Assembly (NCBI GenBank): GCA_036394195.1 | Contig: DASWFO010000284.1 | Coordinates: forward strand, 1 to 22,556 | DNA from: DATJPD01 sp036394195 | GTDB lineage: Bacteria > Pseudomonadota > Alphaproteobacteria > CACIAM-22H2 | Direction: 5' to 3' | DNA length: 22,556 nucleotides | Shown here: one piece after another, positions 12,803 through 19,892 of the stretch | Layout of the letters: the number at the start of each line of letters is the position of its first letter | Numbering within the stretch: the first letter of the stretch is position 1 | Made by a program: the position numbers and the translations under genes | Notes under the pieces: model-generated | What the model saw: the letters and a program-made list of their open reading frames with translations, nothing else | Databases searched by the model: none | Told to the model about the DNA's origin: nothing

Positions 12803-12913
12803 AGTCCCTCAAGCGCCGGGCGGGGCGCATCCGCGCCCCTTGGCTCCCGCGCGCATAAGCGCGCGCTCGCAGTCGCGAGCGTTACATGTCGTCCGACGAA
12901 GCGTCGGGCTTTC
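12801..12913 (+). repeat. second copy of the structured dispersed element
   Basis: This copy starts inside the stop codon of the CxxCH gene (AGAGTCCCTCA) and ends five bases before the end of the convergent beta-propeller gene. Hairpins: GGGGCGC/GCGCCCC (12822-12839, loop ATCC), CGCGCGC/GCGCGCG (12848-12865, loop ATAA), CGCTCGC/GCGAGCG (12864-12881, loop AGTC), and a last stem CCGACG/CGTCGG (12893-12907, loop AAG) followed by GGGCTTTCC. Loops are identical to those of the 9428-9540 copy, while stem bases differ in compensating pairs. It may also terminate both converging transcripts. Confidence 0.85.
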
Positions 12914-12917
12914 CTGA

Positions 12918-13970
12918 TTACGGCAGGACCAGCGTATTGAGCCGCTTCGGCACCTCGCCGACGGCTATGGTCTTGACCACCTTCAGAGTGCTGGCGTCGA
13001 CCGCCGATACCGAGCGGGTTCCCGAGTTCGAGACGTAGACGGTCTTGCTGTCGGGCGTGAAGGTGATCCAGTCGGGCAAGGCGCCGATCGGGTCGTAGCC
13101 GGCGACGTTCAGCGCCGGCAGGGCTGCGTAGCCGCGCAGCTTCAGGTCGGGCAGCGAATAGGAGAACACGGCGTTGGCCAGCACGCTGGTCACCCACAGC
13201 GTCTTGCCGTCAGGCGCCACCGCGATGCCGTGCGAGGGCGTGTCGACCCGCCCCTCCTGGATGCCGAAGCCGCTCGGCTGGTCGGGCAGCTTGATCCGGT
13301 CCACCTCCTTGTGGGTGGCGAAATCGACCACCGAGAACCCGTGCAGGTTGGACAGCTGGACGAAGATCCGCTTGGTGGAGCCGTCCGGGCCGGCTTCGAT
13401 CGCCATCGGGCGCACGCCGGCGTCGAACTGGATCCACCACACCGGCTCCTCGGTCGCGAGGTCGATGACCGTCAGCACCTTCGAGCGCACCGAGCCGGTC
13501 ACCACGTATTTGCTGTCCGGCGTCACGTACACGTTGTGCAGGCGGCCGCGCACCGGCACGCTCTTGGTGCGGGCCAGCGCCTTGGTGTCGACGATGTCGA
13601 GGGCACCGGGGTCCTCGGCGATGCCGACGACGACCCGGCCGCCGTCCTTGGTCACCGCGATGTTGTTGGGATGGCCGCTCAGCGCCACCTTGACGATGAG
13701 CTTGCCGCTCTTGCGGTCGACCACGTCGAGCGTGCTGTCGGCCTCGTTGCTCACGTAGACGCGCGACCCGTCGGGCGAGAAATTGATCCCGTGCGGCGCC
13801 TCGATGCCCTTGATGACCTGCACGACCTTGTTGGTGGCGGGGTCGACGACGTCGACGTTGTCGCCGGCGCTGTTGGTGACGTAGATCCGCGCGGTGCTCG
13901 CCGATGCCGGCGGAGCGATCGCGGTTACGAGCAGAAAGGCGGAAGTCGCCAGTACGCGGCACGGGCTCAT
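12918..13970 (-). CDS. exported YVTN-family beta-propeller protein
   Basis: A 350-residue protein with a signal peptide (cleavage near residue 25, PPASAS). The rest is repeated propeller blades, each with variations of RIYVTNSAGDNVDVVDPATNKVV: the YVTN/YVSN motif occurs near the N-terminus (RIYVTNS, RVYVSNE) and the C-terminus (TVYVSNS), and NVYVTPDSK, IAVAPDGK and INFSPDG are strand turns of other blades. About seven blades fit this length. The ATG at 13970 has GGAGGA close upstream. Such periplasmic propellers often bind partners or accompany redox proteins. The convergent neighbour encodes a CxxCH protein. No catalytic motif is seen. Confidence 0.85.
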   Translation of the reverse strand: MSPCRVLATSAFLLVTAIAPPASASTARIYVTNSAGDNVDVVDPATNKVVQVIKGIEAPHGINFSPDGSRVYVSNEADSTLDVVDRKSGKLIVKVALSGHPNNIAVTKDGGRVVVGIAEDPGALDIVDTKALARTKSVPVRGRLHNVYVTPDSKYVVTGSVRSKVLTVIDLATEEPVWWIQFDAGVRPMAIEAGPDGSTKRIFVQLSNLHGFSVVDFATHKEVDRIKLPDQPSGFGIQEGRVDTPSHGIAVAPDGKTLWVTSVLANAVFSYSLPDLKLRGYAALPALNVAGYDPIGALPDWITFTPDSKTVYVSNSGTRSVSAVDASTLKVVKTIAVGEVPKRLNTLVLP

Positions 13971-14072
13971 GAGGTCCTCCCCGTCATATCGGGCCAGCGT
14001 AGGCGCAACCCCGGCGATCATCAAGCGCGTGAGGCTTGCAGGCGGCGCGGTTGGACGTTAGGCATAAGGCTG

Positions 14073-15647
14073 ATGACCGGGCCGGTGATTCCTCCGACCG
14101 GCGGCGACACGCCGCCTCTGCTGGCCCCGCCTCTTCTGAAGCTCAGCGGCATCGTCAAACGCTTTCCCGGCAGCCTCGCCAACGACCGCGTCGACCTCAC
14201 GCTGCGGGCCGGGCGCATCCATGCGCTCCTGGGCGAGAACGGTGCCGGCAAGAGCACCCTGGTCAAGATCATCTACGGGGTGCTGAGGCCGGACGCGGGC
14301 CAGATGTCCTGGCGCGGCGAGGCGCTCACCATCGCCAGTCCGGCGCACGCGCGCCGGCTCGGCATCGGCATGGTGTTCCAGCATTTCTCGCTGTTCGAAG
14401 CGCTGACCGTCGCCGAGAATATTTTGCTCGGCCTGGACGACGCGGCGAGCCGGCGCGATCTGCCCCGGCGGATGAGCGAGATCTCGGCGCGCTACGGCCT
14501 GCCGCTCGAGGCCGATCGGGTGGTCCACGACCTGTCCGTGGGCGAGCGGCAGCGCATCGAGGTCGTGCGCTGCCTGCTGCAGAACCCCGCACTGCTGATC
14601 ATGGACGAGCCGACCTCGGTGCTGACGCCGCAGGAGGCGGAGCGGCTGTTCCAGACCTTGCGGCGCCTCGCCGGCGAAGGCTGCGCGATCCTCTACATCA
14701 GCCACAAGCTGGACGAGATCCGGGCGCTGTGCGACGAGGCGACGATCCTCCGCCAGGGCCGCGTCGTCGCCACCTGCGATCCGCGCCGCGAGACCACGGA
14801 GCGGCTGGCCGGGCTGATGATCGGCGGCGACATCAAGCCCCCGGCCGCGCGGCGCCACACCGCGGCCGCCCCGCCCCGCCTCGCCGTCACCCGCCTCGGC
14901 CTGCCGGCAACCCGTCAGTTCGGCACCGATCTCAGCGACATCTCGTTCACCGTCGGCGGCGGCGAGATCTTCGGCATCGGCGGCATCGCCGGCAACGGCC
15001 AGGTCGAGTTGATGGAGGCGCTGTCCGGCGAGACCCTGGCCGATCCGGCCGAGGCGATCCGCATCGACGGCGTGGCGGCCGGCCGGCTGGACATCAGTGC
15101 CCGCCGCGCGTTGGGCGCCTGCTTTGCACCCGAGGAGCGCTACGGCCATGCCGCGATCAGCGGCATCAGTTTGGCCGAGAACGCCCTGCTGTCCGCGCGC
15201 GTACGACGGGGGCTGGCGCGGCTCGGGTTCGTCGATGCCGCGCGCAGCACTGGTTTTGCCGCGCACGTGATCCGCGCCTTCGACGTCCGCGCCTCCGGAC
15301 CGCTTGCCGAGGCGCGCACTTTGTCGGGCGGCAATCTGCAGAAGTTCATCGTCGGCCGCGAGGTCAACCAGGAGCCGGGTCTCCTGATCGTCAATCAGCC
15401 GACCTGGGGCGTGGATGTCGGCGCCGCAGTGACGATTCACCGCGCCCTGATCGAGCTTGCCGCAGCGGGTGCGGCGATCGTCCTGCTGTCGCAGGACCTC
15501 GACGAGATCCTGACGCTGTGCGACCGCATCGCGATCATCGCCGGCGGCCGCCTCTCGCAAGCCTATCGCCCGAGCGAGATCACGCTCAGCGACATCGGAC
15601 TGCTCATGGGCGGCACCGACAGTTTGGCCCGCCATGCTCAGGCTTGA
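14073..15647 (+). CDS. ABC importer ATPase, duplicated nucleotide-binding domains (nucleoside/sugar type)
   Basis: A 524-residue cytosolic ATPase with two ABC cassettes in one chain, as in nucleoside and simple-sugar importers. The first has Walker A (GENGAGKST, residues 54-62), the Q-loop (VFQHFSLF), the signature LSVGERQR and Walker B (LLIMDEPTSVLTP). The second has a degenerate Walker A (GIAGNGQVE), the signature LSGGNLQ and an altered Walker B (LLIVNQPTWGVDVGA), the usual pattern for the weaker site in this family. The only plausible start is the ATG at 14073, with AAGG just upstream; an open frame extends further 5' but without coding character. The permease gene overlaps its end by 14 bases. 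Confidence 0.93.
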   Translation: MTGPVIPPTGGDTPPLLAPPLLKLSGIVKRFPGSLANDRVDLTLRAGRIHALLGENGAGKSTLVKIIYGVLRPDAGQMSWRGEALTIASPAHARRLGIGMVFQHFSLFEALTVAENILLGLDDAASRRDLPRRMSEISARYGLPLEADRVVHDLSVGERQRIEVVRCLLQNPALLIMDEPTSVLTPQEAERLFQTLRRLAGEGCAILYISHKLDEIRALCDEATILRQGRVVATCDPRRETTERLAGLMIGGDIKPPAARRHTAAAPPRLAVTRLGLPATRQFGTDLSDISFTVGGGEIFGIGGIAGNGQVELMEALSGETLADPAEAIRIDGVAAGRLDISARRALGACFAPEERYGHAAISGISLAENALLSARVRRGLARLGFVDAARSTGFAAHVIRAFDVRASGPLAEARTLSGGNLQKFIVGREVNQEPGLLIVNQPTWGVDVGAAVTIHRALIELAAAGAAIVLLSQDLDEILTLCDRIAIIAGGRLSQAYRPSEITLSDIGLLMGGTDSLARHAQA

Positions 15648-16710
15648 GCCGCGCGGCGGCCGCTCGCCTGTGTGGGCGGTGGCGTCGCCGATCCTCGCGA
15701 TGGCGCTCACGGTCGCGGTCTCGGCGGCGATCTTCGCCCTTCTCGGCCGCGCCCCCGGCCCGGCGCTGTACACGTTCCTCATCGAGCCCCTCACGTCCGA
15801 GAGCGGCCCGCCGGAGCTGGCGGTCAAAGCCGCCCCGCTGATCCTGATCGGCGTCGGACTGGCGCTCGCGTTCCGGGCCAATGTCTGGAACATCGGGGCC
15901 GAGGGCCAATACACCATGGGCGCCATCTTCGGCGGCGGCCTCGGGCTCGCCTACCCGGACGCGCCGGCGGCGGTGCTACTCCCGGCCATGATGGCGCTGG
16001 GCGTGGTCGGCGGCGCCGCGGCGGCCGCGATCCCGGCGTATCTTCGCACGCGCTTCAACGCCAGCGAGATCCTGACCAGCCTGATGCTGACCTATGTGAT
16101 TCAGCTGCTGCTGATCTATCTCGTCACCGGCCCATGGCGCGATCCCGAAGGCTACGGCTTTCCGCAGACGGCGCTGTTCTCCGAAGCCGCGACCGTCCCG
16201 ATCCTGATCGAAGGCACGCGTGTGCACCTCGGCGTGGCGCTGGCGGTGGCCGCGGCGCTGATCGCCTGGCTGCTGCTCCAGCGCTCGGTGTTCGGCTTTG
16301 CCTTGCGTGTCTACGGCCAGGCGCCACGCGCGGCGCGCTTCGGCGGCTTCAGCGAAGCCCGGCTGATCTGGGCAACGCTCTTGATGAGCGGCGGGCTGGC
16401 CGGCCTCGCCGGCCTGATCGAGGCGGCTGGGCCGATCGGCCAGCTGCTGCCGAAGATCTCGCCGGGCTACGGCTTCACCGCGATCATCGTCGCGTTCCTC
16501 GGCCGGCTGCATCCGCTGGGCGTCGTGGTCGCGGCCCTCGTGCTGGCTCTCTCCTATCTCGGCGGCGAAGCGGCGCAGATCGATCTCGGGTTGCCGTCCG
16601 CCGTGACCGGCATCTTCCAGGGCGTGCTGCTGTTCTTCCTGCTCGCCTGCGACGTGCTGATCCTCTATCGCGTGCGCATCGTCCGCCGCGCGGTCAAAGA
16701 GGCGGCATGA
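15634..16710 (+). CDS. ABC importer permease, BPD_transp_2 family (first)
   Basis: A 358-residue inner-membrane protein with about nine to ten predicted transmembrane segments. Family motifs include ALAFRANVWNIGAEGQYTMGA, the cytoplasmic coupling region VYGQAPRAARFGGFSEARL (EAA-like), and SGGLAGLAGLIEAAGP. It resembles the YufP-type permeases that act with BMP-type binding proteins. The start overlaps the ATPase gene and the end overlaps the next permease gene as ATGA, so ATPase and two permeases are translationally coupled. It should form a heterodimeric channel with the next gene product. Confidence 0.9.
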   Translation: MLRLEPRGGRSPVWAVASPILAMALTVAVSAAIFALLGRAPGPALYTFLIEPLTSESGPPELAVKAAPLILIGVGLALAFRANVWNIGAEGQYTMGAIFGGGLGLAYPDAPAAVLLPAMMALGVVGGAAAAAIPAYLRTRFNASEILTSLMLTYVIQLLLIYLVTGPWRDPEGYGFPQTALFSEAATVPILIEGTRVHLGVALAVAAALIAWLLLQRSVFGFALRVYGQAPRAARFGGFSEARLIWATLLMSGGLAGLAGLIEAAGPIGQLLPKISPGYGFTAIIVAFLGRLHPLGVVVAALVLALSYLGGEAAQIDLGLPSAVTGIFQGVLLFFLLACDVLILYRVRIVRRAVKEAA

Positions 16711-17588
16711 GTTTCCAGCTCACCAGCTTCCTGCTGAGTGTGATCGCGACGTCGACGCCGCTCCTCCTCGCCGCGACCGGCGAGCTGGTCGTCGAGAAAT
16801 CCGGTGTGCTCAATCTCGGCCTGGAGGGGATGATGCTGGTCGGCGCCATTGCCGGCTTCGCCGCCGCGACGCAGTCCGGCAGCGCCACCCTGGGCGTCGT
16901 CGCCGGCGGGCTTGCCGGCGCCGGGCTGGCCCTGGTCTTCGCGGTGCTCACCCTGACCTTTCTCTCCAACCAGGTGGCGACCGGCCTCGCGCTGACGATT
17001 TTCGGTACCGGCCTCAGTGCGCTCGCAGGCTCGTCCTATGTCGGCATCGCCGTGGCGCCGCTGCCGCCGATCCTGTTCGGCCAGAATGCGCTGGTCTATC
17101 TGTCCTTCATCATGGTCGGCGCCGTGTGGTGGTTTCTTTCGGCGAGCCGCGGCGGCCTGATCCTGCGGGCGATCGGCGATTCCCACGACGCGGCTCACGC
17201 GCTCGGCTTCTCGGTGGTCGGCATCCGCTATCTGGCGACGCTCTTCGGCGGCGCGATGGCCGGACTCGCCGGCGCCTACCTCTCGCTCGCCTATAGCCCG
17301 AGCTGGGCCGAGAACATGACAGCCGGGCGAGGCTGGATCGCGCTGGCGCTGGTGGTATTCTCGACCTGGCGGCCGGGCTGGCTGCTCGCAGGGGCGTATC
17401 TATTCGGTGGGATCATGTATCTGTCGTTCTACGTGCAGGGGCTTGGTCTTGCCGTGCCATCGCAGGTGGTCGCCGCCCTGCCCTATGTGGCAACCATCGT
17501 GGTCCTGGTGCTGATCTCGCGCGACCGCGCCCGGATCCGCCTGAACGCGCCGGCCTGCCTGGGCCAGCCGTTCCACGAGGCGGGCTAG
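16707..17588 (+). CDS. ABC importer permease, BPD_transp_2 family (second)
   Basis: A 293-residue inner-membrane protein with about eight to nine hydrophobic segments. Motifs of the YufQ-type permeases are clear: ATGELVVEKSGVLNLGLEGMML near the N-terminus, the coupling loop RAIGDSHDAAHALGFSV, and GAMAGLAGAYLSLAYSP. It partners the preceding permease. After its stop codon comes a terminator that faces the minus-strand lipoprotein gene; that gene separates these permeases from the binding-protein gene. Confidence 0.92.
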   Translation: MSFQLTSFLLSVIATSTPLLLAATGELVVEKSGVLNLGLEGMMLVGAIAGFAAATQSGSATLGVVAGGLAGAGLALVFAVLTLTFLSNQVATGLALTIFGTGLSALAGSSYVGIAVAPLPPILFGQNALVYLSFIMVGAVWWFLSASRGGLILRAIGDSHDAAHALGFSVVGIRYLATLFGGAMAGLAGAYLSLAYSPSWAENMTAGRGWIALALVVFSTWRPGWLLAGAYLFGGIMYLSFYVQGLGLAVPSQVVAALPYVATIVVLVLISRDRARIRLNAPACLGQPFHEAG

Positions 17589-17597
17589 TCTAGCGAT

Positions 17598-17628
17598 GAA
17601 AAACCCCGCCGGCCGGGGCCGACGGGGT
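17598..17628 (-). terminator. Rho-independent terminator for the minus-strand lipoprotein gene
   Basis: Read on the minus strand, ACCCCG.CGGCC pairs with GGCC.GCGGGGT (one mismatch, 12-position stem) and is followed by five T residues (17599-17603). It begins 20 bp after the lipoprotein stop codon. Between convergent genes it may also stop the permease transcript, although its T-run is only on the minus side. Confidence 0.8.
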
Positions 17629-17647
17629 GAATGTCACCGGAGCTGTA

Positions 17648-17887
17648 TCAGTTATTGTTCGGATTCATGTTCGGATCCTGGGCATCCGTCGCCATCGGGG
17701 GCGCCCGAGAGAGGCTCGGATTTGGATTGGGCGCCTCTGGTAAGGGATTCGAGTTCGACGCGGCCGGTGGCATCGGGGTATATAATGGCGCGGCCGCCCT
17801 CGGCTGGTCCCCTCGATTTTGATTTGAACAGGCTGCACCTAGGACCGCGAGTGCGACTGTTGTCGCGAACAGGGTGACTTTGGCCAT
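17648..17887 (-). CDS. small proline/asparagine-rich lipoprotein
   Basis: A 79-residue protein with a short signal sequence and a lipobox-like end (LAVLGAAC, Cys20), so it is probably a membrane-anchored lipoprotein, although Gly rather than Leu at -3 weakens the motif. The rest is low-complexity and rich in Pro and Asn (APLYTPMPP, NSNPLPEAPNPNP, DAQDPNMNPNNN) with no fold expected. GGAGGA five bases before the ATG is a strong ribosome binding site. It has its own terminator and a leader with duplicated sequence, and it lies backwards between the ABC permease and binding-protein genes. Function unknown. Confidence 0.65.
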   Translation of the reverse strand: MAKVTLFATTVALAVLGAACSNQNRGDQPRAAAPLYTPMPPAASNSNPLPEAPNPNPSLSRAPPMATDAQDPNMNPNNN

Positions 17888-17943
17888 GGACTTCCTCCAT
17901 CTGGTCCCGACCCCTACATGGGTCCCTCCATCTGGTTTCGACC
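17885..17943 (-). promoter_or_regulatory. duplicated translation-start region with an AUG-UAG start-stop
   Basis: Two similar 27-28-base segments lie in the lipoprotein leader. The proximal one (17885-17912) is the real start: GGAGGA, five bases, ATG. The distal one (17917-17943) carries GGAGGG (17924-17929), four bases, then ATG (17917-17919) followed at once by TAG (17914-17916). Both share CCAGATGGAGG. A ribosome could start and stop there 32 bases before the real start, which may influence translation. Confidence 0.5.
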
Positions 17944-17969
17944 ATTATTTTGGTTTCGACCATTATTTT
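17934..17969. repeat. exact 18-bp tandem duplication in lipoprotein leader
   Basis: GGTTTCGACCATTATTTT occurs twice head-to-tail without change (17934-17951, 17952-17969). It is AT-rich compared with its surroundings and lies 50-80 bp upstream of the lipoprotein start, in the divergent promoter region shared with the BMP-type gene. Confidence 0.8.
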
Positions 17970-18151
17970 GGTTAATGCTGCGCCTCGACCCTTGTCTGTC
18001 CCGTGATCAAAACCTGACTTGAGATGACACGGCACCGGAGCGGGTCAGCTCATAACCGGTTACGTCCGATGCACCACGGCCGGCTACGTGATGGGAAAAC
18101 GTGTGGTACGTCAGTGTATCTTTGTGGCAACCCGAGTGAGGAGACCGACCC

Positions 18152-19237
18152 ATGAAGCGGAGAACCTTCACCAAGCTTTTGGGCTCGTCCCTGGCGGTCG
18201 GCGCCGCACCCGCCATCCTCGGCCGCGCCGCGGCCGCGGGGCCCTACAACATCGGCTTCGTCTATGTCGGGCCGGTCTCCGATTTCGGCTACACCTACCA
18301 GCACGACCAGGGCCGGAAGGCGCTCGAAGCCGCCTATGGCGACATGGTGAAGACGACGTTCGTCGAGAACGTGCCCGAGGGGCCCGACGCCGAGCGCGTG
18401 ATCGCCGAGCTCGCCAACAAGGGCAACGCCCTGATCTTCACCACGTCGTTCGGCTTCATGAACCCGACGGTGCGCGTCGCTCAGCGCTTCCCGAAGCTCT
18501 ATTTCGAGCATGCGACCGGCTACAAGCGCGGCAAGAATCTCGCCACTTACAACATCCGCTTCTACGAGGGGCGCTACATCCAGGGCGTGATCGCCGGCAA
18601 GCTCACCAAGACCAACACCATCGGCTACATCTGCTCGGTGCCCATTCCCGAGGTGATCATGGGCATGAACGCGTTCATGCAGGGCATGCGCACAGTGAAC
18701 CCGACGGCGAAGATCAAGACGGTGTGGGTCAACGCCTGGTACGACCCGGGCAAGGAGGGCGACGCCGCCAAGGCGCTGCTCGACCAGGGCGCCGACATCC
18801 TGGCCCAGCACACCGATTCCGCGGCCCCGCTGCAGATCGCCGAGCAACGCGGCAAGGTCGGGTTCGGCCAGGCCAGCGACATGATGAAGCTGGCGCCGAA
18901 GGCGCAGCTCACGTCGTCGGTCGACAACTGGGCGCCGTACTACATCGACCGCGTGAAGATAGCGATGGACGGCGCCTGGAAGAGTACCGACACCTGGGGC
19001 GGGCTGGCGTCCGACATGCTGCGCATGGCCCCCTACGCCAACATGCCGGGCGACCTCATCGGCCAGGCGAAGCAGACCGAAAACGACATCAAGACCGGCA
19101 AGATCGTGATCTTCAAGGGCCCGATCAAAGACCAGAGCGGCGCCGTCAAGGTCGCCGCCAACACCGTCCTCGACGACGCGTCGATCGCCAACATGAACTG
19201 GCTCGCCGAGGGGATCGAAGGGCAGATACCGAAATAG
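18152..19237 (+). CDS. BMP-family ABC transporter substrate-binding protein
   Basis: A 361-residue receptor. The N-terminus (KRRTFTKLLGSSLAVGAAPAILGRAAAA) has adjacent arginines and suggests Tat-type export, cleavage near residue 28. The mature protein opens with YNIGFVYVGPVSDFGYTYQHDQGRKALE, the BMP ligand-binding start, and continues with NKGNALIFTTSFGFM, YFEHATGY, GVIAGKLTKTNTIGYI, and VNAWYDPGKEGDAAKALLDQGADILAQHTDS. BMP receptors feed nucleosides or related N-compounds to the type of importer encoded at 14073-17588. GAGGAGA precedes the ATG. It is separated from the permease genes by the reverse-strand lipoprotein gene and probably has its own promoter. Confidence 0.92.
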   Translation: MKRRTFTKLLGSSLAVGAAPAILGRAAAAGPYNIGFVYVGPVSDFGYTYQHDQGRKALEAAYGDMVKTTFVENVPEGPDAERVIAELANKGNALIFTTSFGFMNPTVRVAQRFPKLYFEHATGYKRGKNLATYNIRFYEGRYIQGVIAGKLTKTNTIGYICSVPIPEVIMGMNAFMQGMRTVNPTAKIKTVWVNAWYDPGKEGDAAKALLDQGADILAQHTDSAAPLQIAEQRGKVGFGQASDMMKLAPKAQLTSSVDNWAPYYIDRVKIAMDGAWKSTDTWGGLASDMLRMAPYANMPGDLIGQAKQTENDIKTGKIVIFKGPIKDQSGAVKVAANTVLDDASIANMNWLAEGIEGQIPK

Positions 19238-19368
19238 CGGTCAGCGGTCAGCAAAGCTTTACCCCCGTCATTCCCGCGAAAGCGGGAATCCATGGTTCCG
19301 CGGCAAGATGGATTCCCGCTTTCGCGGGCATGACGAAATGGAGATACGGCTGACGGCTGACGGCTGAC
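19237..19368. repeat. interspersed palindromic element with flanking tandem heptamers
   Basis: The core (19266-19335) has arms CGTCATTCCCGCGAAAGCGG and a matching right arm ending TTTCGCGGGCATGACG, a pattern widely seen between genes in proteobacteria. It is flanked by tandem GCGGTCA units on the left (19237-19252) and GGCTGAC units on the right (19349-19368), themselves roughly inverted relative to each other. No gene lies within. It separates the BMP-type gene from the convergent AtzH-like gene. Confidence 0.75.
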
Positions 19369-19381
19369 AGCTCCTCGGGGC

Positions 19382-19762
19382 TCACGTCCCGGGCTGGTCG
19401 GAGACATGCGCGGCGGCGATGCGCCAGCCGTCCGGCGTGCGCACCCACGATTGGCTTTGACGGCCGACCGCCGAGCTTCCGGGGCGCCTCGTTTCGGTGT
19501 TGGTCGCGGCGAAATCGCGGCCAAAGGTGGTGATGACCGTGTCCTTCAACGTGCGCGCGACGCCGGCGCCGCTCCGGGCGTTGCGAAACGCCGCGATCGC
19601 GGCATGACCGCGCAAGGTCCCGTTCGGCCCGTAGCGCACCGTGAACGAGCTGTTCCAGAACAACTCGTTCATCGTGTCGGCGTCATTGGTGTCCACAGCG
19701 CGCTGATATCTCATGAACGCCGCTGTAACCTCGGCGACAATTTCGGGAAGATTGATGTCCAT
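19382..19762 (-). CDS. AtzH/HpxZ-like protein (SnoaL-like fold, DUF3225)
   Basis: A 126-residue protein. The ATG at 19762 has AGGAGA seven bases upstream, and the sequence from MDINLPEIVAEVTAAFMRYQ is typical of the family; an in-frame extension to 19822 is not. Recognisable stretches are ELFW, TVRYGPNGTLRGHAAIAAFR, VITTFGRDFAATNTE, and GRQSQSWVRTPDGWRIAAAHVS. Family members accompany amidohydrolases in cyanuric-acid and allantoin/oxamate-type breakdown; the biochemical role is often unclear. Its neighbours here are a BMP-type receptor gene and a divergent asparaginase-like gene, which fits N-compound degradation. Confidence 0.85.
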   Translation of the reverse strand: MDINLPEIVAEVTAAFMRYQRAVDTNDADTMNELFWNSSFTVRYGPNGTLRGHAAIAAFRNARSGAGVARTLKDTVITTFGRDFAATNTETRRPGSSAVGRQSQSWVRTPDGWRIAAAHVSDQPGT

Positions 19763-19892
19763 CGTTTCTTCTCCTGTAGCGCGCTGACCTTGTGCGGATT
19801 CCTCTGGCTGGAATCCATGCATAATCAGGGCCTATCCCCTTGGCACGATACGTGCAGAATTCCCGGAACGCCGCCGATCAGGGGAGACACCG

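Noticed and set aside
13230..14072. In-frame 5' extension of the ABC ATPase frame
   Set aside because: It runs antisense through the beta-propeller gene and does not resemble any ATPase N-terminus. The start at 14073 is right before the first ABC strand.
14058..15926. Minus-strand open frame (622 codons) opposite the ABC ATPase gene
   Set aside because: The plus strand has full ABC motifs across the same span; the minus frame has low-complexity composition and no domain.
18053..18062. Palindrome TAACCGGTTA upstream of the BMP-type gene
   Set aside because: Ten bases is short and a single copy; it may be an operator, but the evidence is too thin for a feature.
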